Shown: piece by piece, positions 36,529 through 45,205 of the stretch
How positions within the stretch are numbered: position 1 is the first letter of the stretch
Layout: each line of letters starts with the position of its first letter
Assembly (NCBI GenBank): GCA_009841105.1
Contig: VXMM01000005.1
Coordinates: 1-52,790 of the forward strand
Length of the DNA: 52,790 bases
From: Acidimicrobiia bacterium
Lineage (GTDB): Bacteria; Actinomycetota; Acidimicrobiia; Spongiisociales; Spongiisociaceae
Direction: 5' to 3'
The notes under the pieces: model-generated
The model's database searches: none
Seen by the model: the letters and a program-made list of their open reading frames with translations, nothing else
Told to the model about the DNA's origin: nothing
Translations under genes and position numbers: made by a program

Positions 36529-38309
36529 CCCAGGCCGTCGCAGCCCGGGTAGTTCCTGACGTACCCACCCTGGCGGTGGATGAAGGCTTCTCCTACCGGG
36601 TACCGCCTTCCTTGGTGGGTCAGGTCGGGGTGGGCGCCATCGTCCGGGTCCCCCTGGCCGCTCGCCGCGTGCGCGGTTACGTAGTCGGGTTGGAATCGAT
36701 CTCGGAGTCCGATGCGCCCGGCAACCTCAAGGATGTCCGGGCTCTCTCCTCCGACATTCCGGTGTTCACGGTCGCCATGCTTCCCACTCTCATCTGGGCC
36801 GCCGAGCACTACGTGGCGCCGCTCGCCCGCGTGCTCGCCAAGACCGCTCCGCCGAACCTCCCCAGGCGACCTCCGCCACCCGCATTGCCCGGTATTCCAC
36901 CGACCGATGGACCCCTATCCGATGTTGCTGCCGCCGCAGCCGCAGGTGGGCCTTCCCGTTCGGTCCAGGCGGTGGCGGGTGCCCGCTGGACCGACCTGAT
37001 CCGGAGCGCTGCCAGCGCTCCCCTCCGGGCCGGGAAGTCGGTGCTGGTCGCGGCGCCCACGGTGGTGGAGGTTGCCCGTCTCGCTGCCGGGCTCAGGTAC
37101 GACCTGGGTGCTCGGGTGGTGGAGGTGGGGGATCAGAGCGACGCGGAGGTGACTGCTTCTTGGTCGAAGGCTGCCACGACCGGGGGTCTGGCGGTTGTGG
37201 GAACCATGCGGGTGCTCTGGTGGCCGGTCCGGAACCTGTCGATGGTGATGCTGGTCGAGGAGGCCCGGCCTGGCATGAAGGAACGCCAGACCCCGACTGT
37301 TGTGGCCGGTCGATTGGCCAGGATGAGGGCCGCCCACGAGGGGCTCCAACTGGTCGGGGTCGGGAGGGTTCCGACGGTCGAATCAGTGCACGAGCGTCCC
37401 GAGGTGGTCCGGACATCCGGGCGACTATGGGGACCGGTGCAGGTGGTCGATCGCACCGAGGATCCCCCCGGACAGGGATTGCTGGCCGAACGTGTCCGGG
37501 CTGCCATCGCCGGTGCGGTAGGCCGGGGTGGCCGGGTGTTCCTCTTCACCCATCGGCGCGGCTACTCACCGGCCGCCCGATGCGTGAAGTGCCGCCTGTT
37601 GCGGAGTTGTCCCCGGTGCGGCGCCCGTCCCGATCATGGGACCACCTGCGCGAGGTGCGAGGCGGAACTGGGCGGATGCTCGTCATGCGGCGGGACTCGC
37701 TTCGAGCCCCTCGGCGCTGCTGTGGGACGGGTGATCGACGAGACCCGGCGGCTCGTCGGGGAGGGCGTAAGCGACGTGAGAACCGGCAAGCAGGTAATGG
37801 TGGGAACCGAGGCCGACCTGGTGGCGGTTCCCGAGGTCGATCTGGCAGTGGTTGTGGACGCCGATGGCCTGGTGCGCGGCGCCACCTACCGGGCGGCTGA
37901 GGATGCTCTGGGAGTTCTGGCCCGGGTGGCCGCCACCGTCCGGCGCGGCGGGCGAGCCAGGATGATGCTCCAGACGGCGGACATCCGCCAACCCGTCTAC
38001 GAGGCCCTCCGCCGGTCCGATCCGTTCCCGTTTCTCAAGGACGAGTCGGACATCCGCCGGCGCCTGTCCCTGCCCCCCTTCGGGGAGGTGATGGTGGTGG
38101 AGGTTGGCGGCACCGATGACGGGTCGATCCTTGACGACGCACTCGAGGCCGCCATCGTGTACGGCCCGGCCCGGGCGGGCGAACGGCTCCGCTGGATGGT
38201 CCAGGGTGATGACCTGACCGGGGTCAAGCGGAAGCTCAGGGAGGCGGTCGTCCATCTGCGGCGCCAAGGTCTGACAGTGCGGGTGGACGTGGACCCCCGC
38301 GACTTCTGA
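36525..38309 (+). CDS. priA: PriA-like replication restart protein, helicase motifs degenerate, apparent CTG start
   Basis: About 594 aa, related to the replication-restart protein PriA. The N-terminal 3'-end-binding domain '[20 protein letters not shown]' begins upstream of the first GTG (36576), and the only initiation-like codon before it is CTG 36525, overlapping the metK stop as CTGA. Walker A is degenerate ('[15 protein letters not shown]' instead of GVTGSGKT) and the DEEH box reads '[14 protein letters not shown]', as in other actinobacterial PriA proteins thought to lack helicase activity. Zinc-binding cysteines are intact: CVKC, CPRC, CARC and CSSC. The usual neighbours metK and def/fmt support the identity. 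Confidence 0.88.
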   Translation: MTQAVAARVVPDVPTLAVDEGFSYRVPPSLVGQVGVGAIVRVPLAARRVRGYVVGLESISESDAPGNLKDVRALSSDIPVFTVAMLPTLIWAAEHYVAPLARVLAKTAPPNLPRRPPPPALPGIPPTDGPLSDVAAAAAAGGPSRSVQAVAGARWTDLIRSAASAPLRAGKSVLVAAPTVVEVARLAAGLRYDLGARVVEVGDQSDAEVTASWSKAATTGGLAVVGTMRVLWWPVRNLSMVMLVEEARPGMKERQTPTVVAGRLARMRAAHEGLQLVGVGRVPTVESVHERPEVVRTSGRLWGPVQVVDRTEDPPGQGLLAERVRAAIAGAVGRGGRVFLFTHRRGYSPAARCVKCRLLRSCPRCGARPDHGTTCARCEAELGGCSSCGGTRFEPLGAAVGRVIDETRRLVGEGVSDVRTGKQVMVGTEADLVAVPEVDLAVVVDADGLVRGATYRAAEDALGVLARVAATVRRGGRARMMLQTADIRQPVYEALRRSDPFPFLKDESDIRRRLSLPPFGEVMVVEVGGTDDGSILDDALEAAIVYGPARAGERLRWMVQGDDLTGVKRKLREAVVHLRRQGLTVRVDVDPRDF

Positions 38310-38866
38310 GCCGGCTACCGGCTCCATCGTGATCGGCTTATGAGTCGTCGCGATTCGGTGGGTTTGAGATCCTCGGCGGGCAACCGGACGGTGCGTGCCG
38401 GGCGGACCATCGTGCGGTTGGGGGGCATCCTCTCCTTCAACCGTGTTCGCGGTCTGGCGAAAGGGGTTGAATCCATCACACCTCTGCTATATGTTGCCTA
38501 TCGCCACACACCAATACCGGCCGATGGCTTTCATCGATCGATTCGGCCGTCTGAGGAAACATGATCAGCTCGATGGAGCGAACCGCCGTGTGACCCGGCA
38601 TCCGGCCGGGCATGGCCGACCACGCTCCAACGGACAGGTGGTGGTGGGGGAGGGCCCGATGAGGCGCACCGGATTTCGCGACTTCGGGCGTCCTGAGCTC
38701 AGGTTGCCGCCGCTGCGATGCACAAACGATTCGGGAGAGAACCACCGGATTCCACATGGTCCGCTTTCGCCGAAGTTTCGAAGAGGGCATCTCAAGGCTA
38801 GGACCCCGGTGCGTACTGACGCGAGGTGGCAGGCGGCCGGATACCGGCAACTATTCTCGGAGCCTG
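38310..38866. other. Intergenic region between priA and def
   Basis: About 560 bases without a credible gene. The central part is repeat copy 2 (38475-38706). The last part holds a possible def promoter (TATTCT at 38852-38857). No other structure stands out. Confidence 0.5.
38475..38706 (+). repeat. Dispersed intergenic repeat, copy 2
   Basis: Same order as copy 1: ATCACACCTC, TATATGTTGCCTATCGCCA, ATACCGGCCGATG, AAACATGAT, CATGGCCGACCACGCTCCAA, CAGGTGGTGGTGGGGGAGGG, TTTCGCGACTT and a final CTCAGGTTG. The hairpin is weaker here (GATG / GCAC region) and the T tract is shortened to ATTT, so it is a poor terminator. Confidence 0.75.
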
Positions 38867-39364
38867 GTGGCCATCTTTCCGATTCGCACTTTCGGCGATC
38901 CCGTTCTGAGGGTCCGCACTAAGCCGGTCGACGCCTTCGACGCGCCCCTGCGCCGGCTGGCGGACGACATGCTCGAGACCATGTACGACGCCCCTGGCGT
39001 CGGTCTGGCCGCGCCGCAGATCGGTGTGTCGAAGCGCATCTGCGTGTTCGACGCAGGGGATGGTCCTCAGGTGCTGGTGAACCCGGTGCTGGTCGAGACA
39101 TCGGGCGAGTGGGTGTACGAGGAGGGATGCCTGTCGGTTCCTGGTCACGCTTGGACCATCAACCGCCCCGCTTTCGCCCGAGTTGTCGGCCAGGACCTGG
39201 ACGGGAACCCGGTGGAGTTCTCGGGGGATGAGCTGCTGGGAAGGGTTCTGCAGCATGAGATAGATCACCTTGACGGCCACCTTCTGCTGACCCGCCTCGA
39301 CCGACCCACTCGCAAGGAGGCTTTTCGCACTCTTCGTAGCGAGGCGTTCCGGGCGCCGGAGTGA
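38867..39364 (+). CDS. def: Peptide deformylase
   Basis: Removes the N-terminal formyl group from new proteins; 165 aa from GTG 38867. The three active-site motifs are intact: GVGLAAPQIG, EGCLSVP and LQHEIDHLDG. The start was chosen because PDF begins right before 'IRTFGDPVLR'; the longer upstream frame is unrelated. TATTCT nine bases before GTG and no ribosome site suggest a very short or absent leader. It overlaps fmt, forming a formylation-deformylation pair. Confidence 0.94.
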   Translation: MAIFPIRTFGDPVLRVRTKPVDAFDAPLRRLADDMLETMYDAPGVGLAAPQIGVSKRICVFDAGDGPQVLVNPVLVETSGEWVYEEGCLSVPGHAWTINRPAFARVVGQDLDGNPVEFSGDELLGRVLQHEIDHLDGHLLLTRLDRPTRKEAFRTLRSEAFRAPE

Positions 39365-40272
39365 TGAGGACGGCCCTGCTGGGGACACCGAAGGCGGCCG
39401 TTCCCACGATCGACATCCTCGCCGGATTGACCGACCTGCGCGCCGTTGTAACGAGACCGGACCAACCGAGAGGTCGAGGCGGGGCGCCCGCCCCTCCCGA
39501 AGCCAAGGTCAGAGCCGCCGAGTTGGAGGTTCCGGTCCGCCAGCCCGCCACCTCCGCTGCGCTGGACGCGGCTATCGCCGCGATGGATCTGGACCTGGCC
39601 GTCGTGGTGAGCTACGGGATGATCGTGAGAGCCGCCACGCTGGCCCGCCCCCAGTTGGGCATGGTCAACCTGCACTTCTCCTTGCTGCCGCGGTGGCGGG
39701 GGGCGGCCCCGGTTGAGCGAGCCATTCTGGCCGGTGATGATGTAACCGGTGTGAGCCTGATGCGGATGGACGCCGGCCTGGACACAGGACCGGTCCTGTC
39801 GGCATGGCGGACCTCTATCGGTGAGGACGAGGACGCCCGCGCGCTGTCGGAGCGCCTCGCCCTAGCCGGCGCCGAACTGCTGGCCACACACTTGGGTGCG
39901 CTGGAGCGAGAGGCGCTGGAGCCGGTGGCGCAGGAGGAATCGATGGTCACCTGGGCTCCTCGCCTGGTCGTATCGGAGGCTCGACTCGACTTCCACCAAC
40001 CGGCCGAGCAGGTGGTGCGGGCCGTGCGGGCGTTCTGTCCCCGTCCGGGTGCACACACCAGCTGGCGGGGTAAGCGCTTCAAGATTCTCGGGGCCCGGCT
40101 GGCTCCGGGCAGGTTGGAGCCGGGTTGCTTGGAGATCGACGACATCGGGGTAAGGGTCGGTACCGCCAAGGGATGCCTGGCTCTGAGGACCGTTCAACCC
40201 GAGGGCAGGAAGGCGATGGACGCTCTTGCATGGCTCAGGGGGGTCAAGGGCGATCCTGGTCGCTTCGGATGA
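39364..40272 (+). CDS. fmt: Methionyl-tRNA formyltransferase
   Basis: Formylates initiator Met-tRNA; about 302 aa. 'HFSLLPRWRGAAPVERAILA' is the folate/catalytic region with the conserved SLLPxxRGxxP, followed by 'LMRMDAGLDTGPVL'. The C-terminal tRNA-binding domain includes 'CPRPGAHTSWRGKRFKI'. The ATG 39364 overlaps the def stop (TGATG; GTG 39361 also possible). The end overlaps rsmB by ATGA. Confidence 0.95.
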   Translation: MRTALLGTPKAAVPTIDILAGLTDLRAVVTRPDQPRGRGGAPAPPEAKVRAAELEVPVRQPATSAALDAAIAAMDLDLAVVVSYGMIVRAATLARPQLGMVNLHFSLLPRWRGAAPVERAILAGDDVTGVSLMRMDAGLDTGPVLSAWRTSIGEDEDARALSERLALAGAELLATHLGALEREALEPVAQEESMVTWAPRLVVSEARLDFHQPAEQVVRAVRAFCPRPGAHTSWRGKRFKILGARLAPGRLEPGCLEIDDIGVRVGTAKGCLALRTVQPEGRKAMDALAWLRGVKGDPGRFG

Positions 40273-41468
40273 AACCGGGTGTGGAGGCCCGGTCGGTGGC
40301 GGCCGGGCTGGTGGGCAGGGTCGTGCGGGGTGGGGCATGGTCGAACCTGGTGGTCAGGGAGATCGACCTTCCGCCCGACGATGCCCGCCTCGTGCGCCAT
40401 CTCGTCTACGGAACTATCAGGAACCTTCCGCGCCTGGACCGGGCCATCCGCGATCTATCCAGCCGGCCCCTGGCGGCCATCCATTCCGATGTACTCGACG
40501 TACTCCGGGTGGCCTTCCACGAGGTTCTGTTCGGCCGAACCGCAGCTCATGCCGTGCCCGATACGGCCGTGGAGTCCGCCCGGAGGGTGGGACACGGTCG
40601 GGCTACCGGGTTCGTGAACGCTCTGGTCAGGAATCTGCAAAGGGGTGGCGAACCCAACCCTCCCACCGATCCGGCCGACGCGTTCAGCCTGCCCGGCTGG
40701 GTCATGGACGACCTGACGCGCGCCTGGGGGAGGGATCAGGCTCTTGCGTTCGCCGAGGCCGCCCATGAGGACGCGCCGGTGAGCTTCCGCATGAGGCCGG
40801 GCGATCCTCCGCCGCTCGGCGCGGTTGCCACTGCTATCCCAGGTGCCTTCGTCCACCCGCACGGCCGGGTTCCCGAGAAGGCGTTGGTCCAGGATGCCGC
40901 ATCGGTGGCCGTGGTCGAGGCCCTGGACGCGGGGCCTGGCCACCGGGTGCTGGAGGTGGGAGCGGCGCCCGGTGGCAAGACCCTGGCCATCTGGGACCGC
41001 AGCCCCGCCTCGTTAGTGGCAGTAGACATTCACCCCCGTCGCATCCGCCAGGCGGCGCGGCGTTTGGAGAGGGCGGGTGGCCATGGGTGGTGGATCAGAG
41101 CCGACGGAGCACGTCTCCCCTTCCGGAGCGGGCAGTTCGACAGGGTCCTGGTGGACGCACCATGCACCGGCCTGGGCACGCTCCGGCGGCGACCCGAGAT
41201 GCGGCTCCGGGTCTCGATCGGCGACCGGGACCGGCTGGCGTTACTCCAGCGCCGGATGCTCCACGAGGCCGTCGACGCGGTACGCCCCGGTGGGCGGGTG
41301 GTCTACTCGGTCTGCACCCTGACCCGGGCGGAGACGCTGGAAGTGGCGGAGAACATGGGCGGACGGCCACCGGATGACCTGCCGGGTCTGCGCCTCGACC
41401 ACGGCTTGCTCATGGGTCCCCACCTGACCGGCACCGACGGTATGTTCATCTCGGTCTTAGATCGGTGA
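40269..41468 (+). CDS. rsmB: 16S rRNA m5C967 methyltransferase (RsmB/Sun)
   Basis: SAM-dependent rRNA methyltransferase; 399 aa. The N-terminal NusB-like domain 'LVRHLVYGTIRNLPRLDRAI' is followed by the Rossmann domain with 'VLEVGAAPGGKTLAIWD' (SAM), the catalytic Cys motif 'VLVDAPCTGLGTLRRRPE' and 'VVYSVCTLTRAE'. The ATGA overlap with fmt sets the start; the longer frame upstream is inside fmt. Order def-fmt-rsmB-rpe is common in actinobacteria. Confidence 0.93.
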   Translation: MKPGVEARSVAAGLVGRVVRGGAWSNLVVREIDLPPDDARLVRHLVYGTIRNLPRLDRAIRDLSSRPLAAIHSDVLDVLRVAFHEVLFGRTAAHAVPDTAVESARRVGHGRATGFVNALVRNLQRGGEPNPPTDPADAFSLPGWVMDDLTRAWGRDQALAFAEAAHEDAPVSFRMRPGDPPPLGAVATAIPGAFVHPHGRVPEKALVQDAASVAVVEALDAGPGHRVLEVGAAPGGKTLAIWDRSPASLVAVDIHPRRIRQAARRLERAGGHGWWIRADGARLPFRSGQFDRVLVDAPCTGLGTLRRRPEMRLRVSIGDRDRLALLQRRMLHEAVDAVRPGGRVVYSVCTLTRAETLEVAENMGGRPPDDLPGLRLDHGLLMGPHLTGTDGMFISVLDR

Positions 41469-41504
41469 CGGAGTGACCGGCTCCTCGGTGTTCTGAGACG
41501 GATG

Positions 41505-41510
41505 TACCCT
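41505..41510 (+). promoter_or_regulatory. -10 box TACCCT of rpe, leaderless type
   Basis: TACCCT lies seven bases before the GTG of rpe and no ribosome site is visible in the 50-base gap after rsmB. Confidence 0.4.
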
Positions 41511-41517
41511 GCGCACC

Positions 41518-42189
41518 GTGAGGCAACACGTTCGCATAGCGGCTTCCATTCTCGCTGCCGACTTCGCCCGGTTGGGCGAGGAGGTGGCCCGGGTGGAGCC
41601 CCATTTGGACATGCTCCACCTGGATGTCATGGACGGCCACTTCGTTCCCACCATCTCTCTCGGTGTTCCGGTCATAAGGTCCCTGCGGAAGGTCTCCGGC
41701 CTGGCCTTCGACTGCCACCTGATGGTCACCGATCCGGACAGGCTGGTCGAACCGCTCCGGCAGGCCGGCGCCACCGGGATAACCGTCCACATTGAGGCGG
41801 TGCCCGACCCGAGGCCGATTGAACTACAGGCGCGGCAGGCCGGTCTCAGCTTCGGGTTGGGGATCAATCCCGGCACTCCCTACCAGGCTGTGGATCCGTT
41901 CCTCGAGCTGTGCGACATGGTGCTGGTGATGTCCGTGGAGCCCGGCTTCGGTGGTCAAGACTTCCTGCCGGACGTCCTCGACAAGGTCGAGGCGGCCCGC
42001 CGGGCCATAGACCGGCGCGGTCTCGACGTGGACTTGGAGATCGACGGTGGGATAGGCCCGGAGACGATCGGCGCTGCTCGGCGGGCCGGCGCCGATGTGT
42101 TCGTGGTCGGCACGGCGATCTTCGGACAACCGGATCCGGTTATGGCGATCGCCGGCTTGAGGAGCGCCGCCTCGGGAGGCAGGGCGTGA
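41518..42189 (+). CDS. rpe: Ribulose-phosphate 3-epimerase
   Basis: Interconverts ribulose 5-phosphate and xylulose 5-phosphate; 223 aa TIM barrel. 'ASILAADFARLGEEV', 'LHLDVMDGHFVPTISLG' (metal His and Asp), 'DCHLMVTDPD', 'VMSVEPGFGGQDFLP' and 'LEIDGGIGPETI' are all present. Ribulose 5-phosphate is also the substrate for the other branch of riboflavin synthesis, and the next gene, overlapping by GTGA, is the RibD-RibA fusion. Confidence 0.95.
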   Translation: MRQHVRIAASILAADFARLGEEVARVEPHLDMLHLDVMDGHFVPTISLGVPVIRSLRKVSGLAFDCHLMVTDPDRLVEPLRQAGATGITVHIEAVPDPRPIELQARQAGLSFGLGINPGTPYQAVDPFLELCDMVLVMSVEPGFGGQDFLPDVLDKVEAARRAIDRRGLDVDLEIDGGIGPETIGAARRAGADVFVVGTAIFGQPDPVMAIAGLRSAASGGRA

Positions 42190-43643
42190 GCCGGATCTGG
42201 TCGGACGCCGAGCGCGGCTGGATGAGCCGGGCCATAGAACTGGCCCGTCCGCACCGCACCCATCCCAATCCGCGGGTGGGATGCGTGATCGTCGGTGCGG
42301 GAGGGAAGGTGGTGGGGGAGGGGGCTCATCGTGGCGTCGGCACTTCCCACGCCGAAGCGGTGGCGCTGGAGCAGGCGGGAGATGCCGCCCGCGGGGCCAC
42401 GGTATTCGTGACCCTCGAGCCCTGTTCACATTACGGTCGAACTCCGCCGTGCGCCGATGCTCTGGTGGCCGCCGGGGTGGCCCGGGTCGTGGTCGCGGCT
42501 TACGACCCCGATGTCCGGGTGAGAGGTCGTGGGGTGGCGATGCTCCAGCAAGCAGGGATCGAGACGGCAGTGGGGCTGATGGAGGATGAGGCCGTCAGGC
42601 TGGATGTCGGGTTTCATCACCATCGGCGAACAGGCCTGCCCTACGTGCGCGCGGTGGTGGCGGATGCTGAGGCCCGTTCCGACGAGGCGGTCAGTGTTGA
42701 CATTGCGGCTCTGATCTCGGAGGCGGACCATCTCCTGGAGACCACGGTCAGCCCGAGGCTTCCGACCCGAGGGGAGCTGGAGGGCTTGGCGGAGCATGGG
42801 CATCTCTACGTGGCGATCGAAGACACGGAGATGATCGGGTCCCTTCGTCGGGCTGGACTGGTCGATGCGGCCAGCCACTATGTCAGGATCGGTGAGAACC
42901 ATGACGGTCTTGCGGCGCAGAACGGCCTCCGGGTGATCGACGCCGGAGAGATCGGCGCCGGCTATCGCAGGATTGACCTGGAACGTTCGCCGGCTGGCTG
43001 GCCCCCCCTGGTCCTTCGCCGTGCCGAAGCCTCCATCCCGACCCATCACGGCCGCTTCCGAGCCATCGGCTACGAGTCGCTCGAAGACGGTCGCCATCAC
43101 GTGGCGCTGGTCAGGGGCCGCGTGGCCGGGGAGGAAGGTGTGCTGGTTCGGATCCACTCGGAGTGCCTGACCGGCGATGTGTTCTCCAGCCTCCGTTGCG
43201 ATTGCGGCTTCCAGCTGCAGGAGGCGATGCACCGGATCGGGGAGGCCGGTCGGGGCGTGGTCCTCTACATGCGTGGTCACGAAGGAAGAGGGATCGGTCT
43301 GATCGACAAGCTGGCGGCCTACGCCCTGCAGGAGCAGGGCCGGGACACGGTGGAGGCGAACCTGGAACTGGGCCACCCGGAGGACAATCGTGACTACGGT
43401 GCCGGGGCCCGGATACTCGCCGACCTGGGTATAAGCAGCCTCCGCTTGCTCACCAACAACCCCGCCAAGCGGGCCGGGGTCGAGGCCTACGGGGTGCGGA
43501 TCATCGAACGGGTTCCCCTGGTCGCAGGCGAGAACGACCACAACCGCACCTACCTGCGCACCAAGGTGGCCAAGCTGGGCCACGTCATCGATATGGAGGA
43601 CCATTCTCGTCGGAGGGTGCGGGGAGAGACAGGGGAGGACTGA
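42186..43643 (+). CDS. Fusion of RibD deaminase, shrunken reductase-like domain and GTP cyclohydrolase II
   Basis: A 485-aa riboflavin enzyme. Residues 1-145: pyrimidine deaminase with zinc motif 'SHAEAVA' (H55, E57) and 'LEPCSHYGRTPPC' (C80, C89). Residues about 150-270: a short segment that aligns loosely with the start ('RTGLPYVRAV') and end ('IGSLRRAGLVDAASHYVRIG') of the RibD reductase, but lacks its NADPH/substrate core. Residues 282-450: GTP cyclohydrolase II with zinc Cys C327, C338, C340 ('SECLTGDVFSSLRCDCG') and 'MRGHEGRGIGL'. GTP cyclohydrolase II is usually fused to DHBP synthase, not to RibD. The start is GTG 42186 (GTGA overlap with rpe). No ribB, ribE or ribH follows. Confidence 0.88.
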   Translation: MSRIWSDAERGWMSRAIELARPHRTHPNPRVGCVIVGAGGKVVGEGAHRGVGTSHAEAVALEQAGDAARGATVFVTLEPCSHYGRTPPCADALVAAGVARVVVAAYDPDVRVRGRGVAMLQQAGIETAVGLMEDEAVRLDVGFHHHRRTGLPYVRAVVADAEARSDEAVSVDIAALISEADHLLETTVSPRLPTRGELEGLAEHGHLYVAIEDTEMIGSLRRAGLVDAASHYVRIGENHDGLAAQNGLRVIDAGEIGAGYRRIDLERSPAGWPPLVLRRAEASIPTHHGRFRAIGYESLEDGRHHVALVRGRVAGEEGVLVRIHSECLTGDVFSSLRCDCGFQLQEAMHRIGEAGRGVVLYMRGHEGRGIGLIDKLAAYALQEQGRDTVEANLELGHPEDNRDYGAGARILADLGISSLRLLTNNPAKRAGVEAYGVRIIERVPLVAGENDHNRTYLRTKVAKLGHVIDMEDHSRRRVRGETGED

Positions 43644-43721
43644 ACACACCTGGGAGCCGCCGGCATGGGCAATCCGGCACGTGGGGATTCCTCAGGCTTA
43701 GGACATCAATTGCGGTGCGGT

Positions 43722-43991
43722 GTTCCTGAGGTTCAGGGCGTCATATACGGTGCCCTCTGCCCAAAGTTCGAGAAGTCGCGAAAAACGGCGCTCCGCACCG
43801 GGCCCTCCCCCACCACCACCTGTCCTTGGCTTGGGGCGTGTTGGGCCATGCCCGGGTTGGGGCCGGGTCATGGCGGGTTCGCCCCGTTGGAGCCTGTGAA
43901 TGTTCCCTGCGGGCCAGACGCTCCGATCGGTGAGACGCTTGCGGCTGGTGTAGGTGCTTGGCGATAGGCAACGTATATCGGAGGTGTGACA
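43722..43991 (-). repeat. Dispersed intergenic repeat, copy 3
   Basis: Minus-strand copy, nearly complete: GTGTCACACCTCC, ATATACGTTGCCTATCGCCA, AAGCACCTACACC, ACCGATCGGAGCG, then GGACAGGTGGTGGTGGGGG, a 6-bp hairpin, TTTTTCGCGACTT and ATGACGCCCTGAACCTCAGG. It sits between the RibD-RibA gene and the infC leader, opposite in strand to both. Confidence 0.75.
43781..43800 (-). terminator. Terminator-like hairpin inside repeat copy 3
   Basis: Minus strand: CGGTGC / GCGCCG stem (one T-G pair) with loop GGA, followed by TTTTT. It occupies the same place in the repeat as the hairpin in copy 1. Confidence 0.55.
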
Positions 43992-44165
43992 CTTTCGAGC
44001 TCATGTTTCTTACCGTATGCAATCGGCCGCTCTGTGGTCGGTGGTCGCGGGATCGGAGAAAGTTCCCGCCCGGGTGCGAGGTGTCCGGTGGGTCTTGGGA
44101 GACACGAACGAAACCTGGGATCCGGGACCGGGCCGGACAGCATCTCTGCCGGGAGCGCGGTGTTC

Positions 44166-44171
44166 TATAAT
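44166..44171 (+). promoter_or_regulatory. infC operon promoter, perfect -10 TATAAT
   Basis: TATAAT gives a predicted transcript start near 44178 and a leader of about 240 bases before infC. The -35 is not recognisable. Long structured leaders are usual for infC-rpmI-rplT operons, where L20 or IF3 levels feed back. Confidence 0.55.
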
Positions 44172-44281
44172 GCCGGTCACAACCAGGAGAAAGCGGAAGC
44201 CGGTTGCTTCCCACCCGGCCACCGGGAGTCGGTTCGAGGCCGCTCGTTAGAGGTCCGAACGCCGTGTGTGCCGTGGTACAG

Positions 44282-44311
44282 GAACCTGACCATTTGTGAT
44301 GAGTCAGGTTC
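44282..44311 (+). promoter_or_regulatory. Hairpin in the infC leader
   Basis: A 9-bp perfect stem GAACCTGAC / GTCAGGTTC with a 12-base loop lies about 105 bases before the infC start. There is no T tract, so it is not an intrinsic terminator. A second short hairpin, CGCCC-TGTC-GGGCG, lies directly before the ribosome site. Both are candidates for ribosomal protein L20 feedback. Confidence 0.4.
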
Positions 44312-44415
44312 TCGCGGGACCGTCACAGGGCCCCGAGTAGCGGCCGGTTGTTGTCTGTTCTTCTCGAACGAGATTCCGTTTCGCCCTGTCGGGCGGACGA
44401 GCAAGGAGACATGTA

Positions 44416-44964
44416 ATCGCAGAGCTACGCGTCAACGATGAAATCCGTGCGGCCGAACTGAGAGTGGTCGATCCGCTTGGCAAGCAGCTAGGGGTGATGC
44501 CCCGCCAGAACGCCCTGTACCTGGCCGACGGCCTGGGATGGGACCTCGTGGAGGTGGCGCCTGGTGCCGATCCGCCGGTTGCGCGGATGATGGACTACGG
44601 CAAGTTCAAATACGAGCAGTCCGTGAAGGAGCGGGAAGCGCGCAAGAAGCAGTCGCGCAGCACGGTCAAGGAACTTACCTTCAAGGTGAAGATCGGCAAC
44701 CACGACTACGAGATCAAGCGAGATCGGGCACTGCGCTTCCTGAGCAACGGTGACCGGGTCCGGGTTCGGGTCTGGCTGCGAGGAAGGGAGGCCAGCCGGC
44801 CCCAGCTGGGTATGGCCATCCTCGACCGTCTGTCCGCTGACCTCGCCGAGGTAGCCACCGTGGATCAGGCGGCCAAGCTAGAGGGCCGCAACATGACCAT
44901 GGCGCTGGCACCGATCAAGCGACCTCAACGATCGTTCCAAGAAGTTGACGACAGCTCGGCTTAG
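44416..44964 (+). CDS. infC: Translation initiation factor IF-3, apparent ATC start
   Basis: Keeps ribosomal subunits apart and checks start codons; 182 aa. The frame reads 'AELRVNDEIRAAELRVVDPL', the IF-3 N-domain, then 'DYGKFKYEQSVKEREARKKQ', 'KELTFKVKIGNHDYEIKRD' and 'GDRVRVRVWLRGRE'. AAGGAG (44403-44408) is exactly seven bases before ATC 44416, which would give the expected N-terminus. The nearby ATG 44411 is out of frame and is followed at once by TAA. GTG 44464 is too far in and would remove the first conserved motif. Non-AUG starts of infC allow autoregulation in E. coli (AUU). Followed by rpmI and rplT. Confidence 0.9.
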   Translation: MAELRVNDEIRAAELRVVDPLGKQLGVMPRQNALYLADGLGWDLVEVAPGADPPVARMMDYGKFKYEQSVKEREARKKQSRSTVKELTFKVKIGNHDYEIKRDRALRFLSNGDRVRVRVWLRGREASRPQLGMAILDRLSADLAEVATVDQAAKLEGRNMTMALAPIKRPQRSFQEVDDSSA

Positions 44965-44987
44965 ACCAGCTAGGAATAGGACGCACC

Positions 44988-45182
44988 ATGCCGAAGATGA
45001 AGAGCCACAAGGGCGCCGCCAAGCGCTTCAAGGTGACCGGATCGGGCCGGATCCGGCGCCGCCAGTCGCACCGCGGCCACCTCCGCCTTGCCAAGGGCAA
45101 GGACAGCTATCGCCGCTTGAAGGGGGAGGCCGATCTGGCCAAGGGTGACGAGAAGCGGGCCAAGCGCCTGCTCGGAATGTAG
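44988..45182 (+). CDS. rpmI: Large ribosomal subunit protein bL35
   Basis: 64-aa basic ribosomal protein with the family start '[20 protein letters not shown]' and '[20 protein letters not shown]'. It lies 23 bases after infC and 23 bases before rplT in the standard infC-rpmI-rplT order. Confidence 0.96.
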   Translation: MPKMKSHKGAAKRFKVTGSGRIRRRQSHRGHLRLAKGKDSYRRLKGEADLAKGDEKRAKRLLGM

Positions 45183-45205
45183 GCGACGAGTACCGGAGAA
45201 ACGAA

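Noticed and set aside
38395-38922. 175-aa plus-strand frame between priA and def
   Set aside because: Runs through repeat copy 2 into def in another frame; it matches no protein pattern and other copies of the repeat are not open in the same frame.
44464-44964. GTG 44464 as start of infC
   Set aside because: It drops the conserved 'RVNDEIRA' start, and the ribosome site AAGGAG is correctly placed for ATC 44416.
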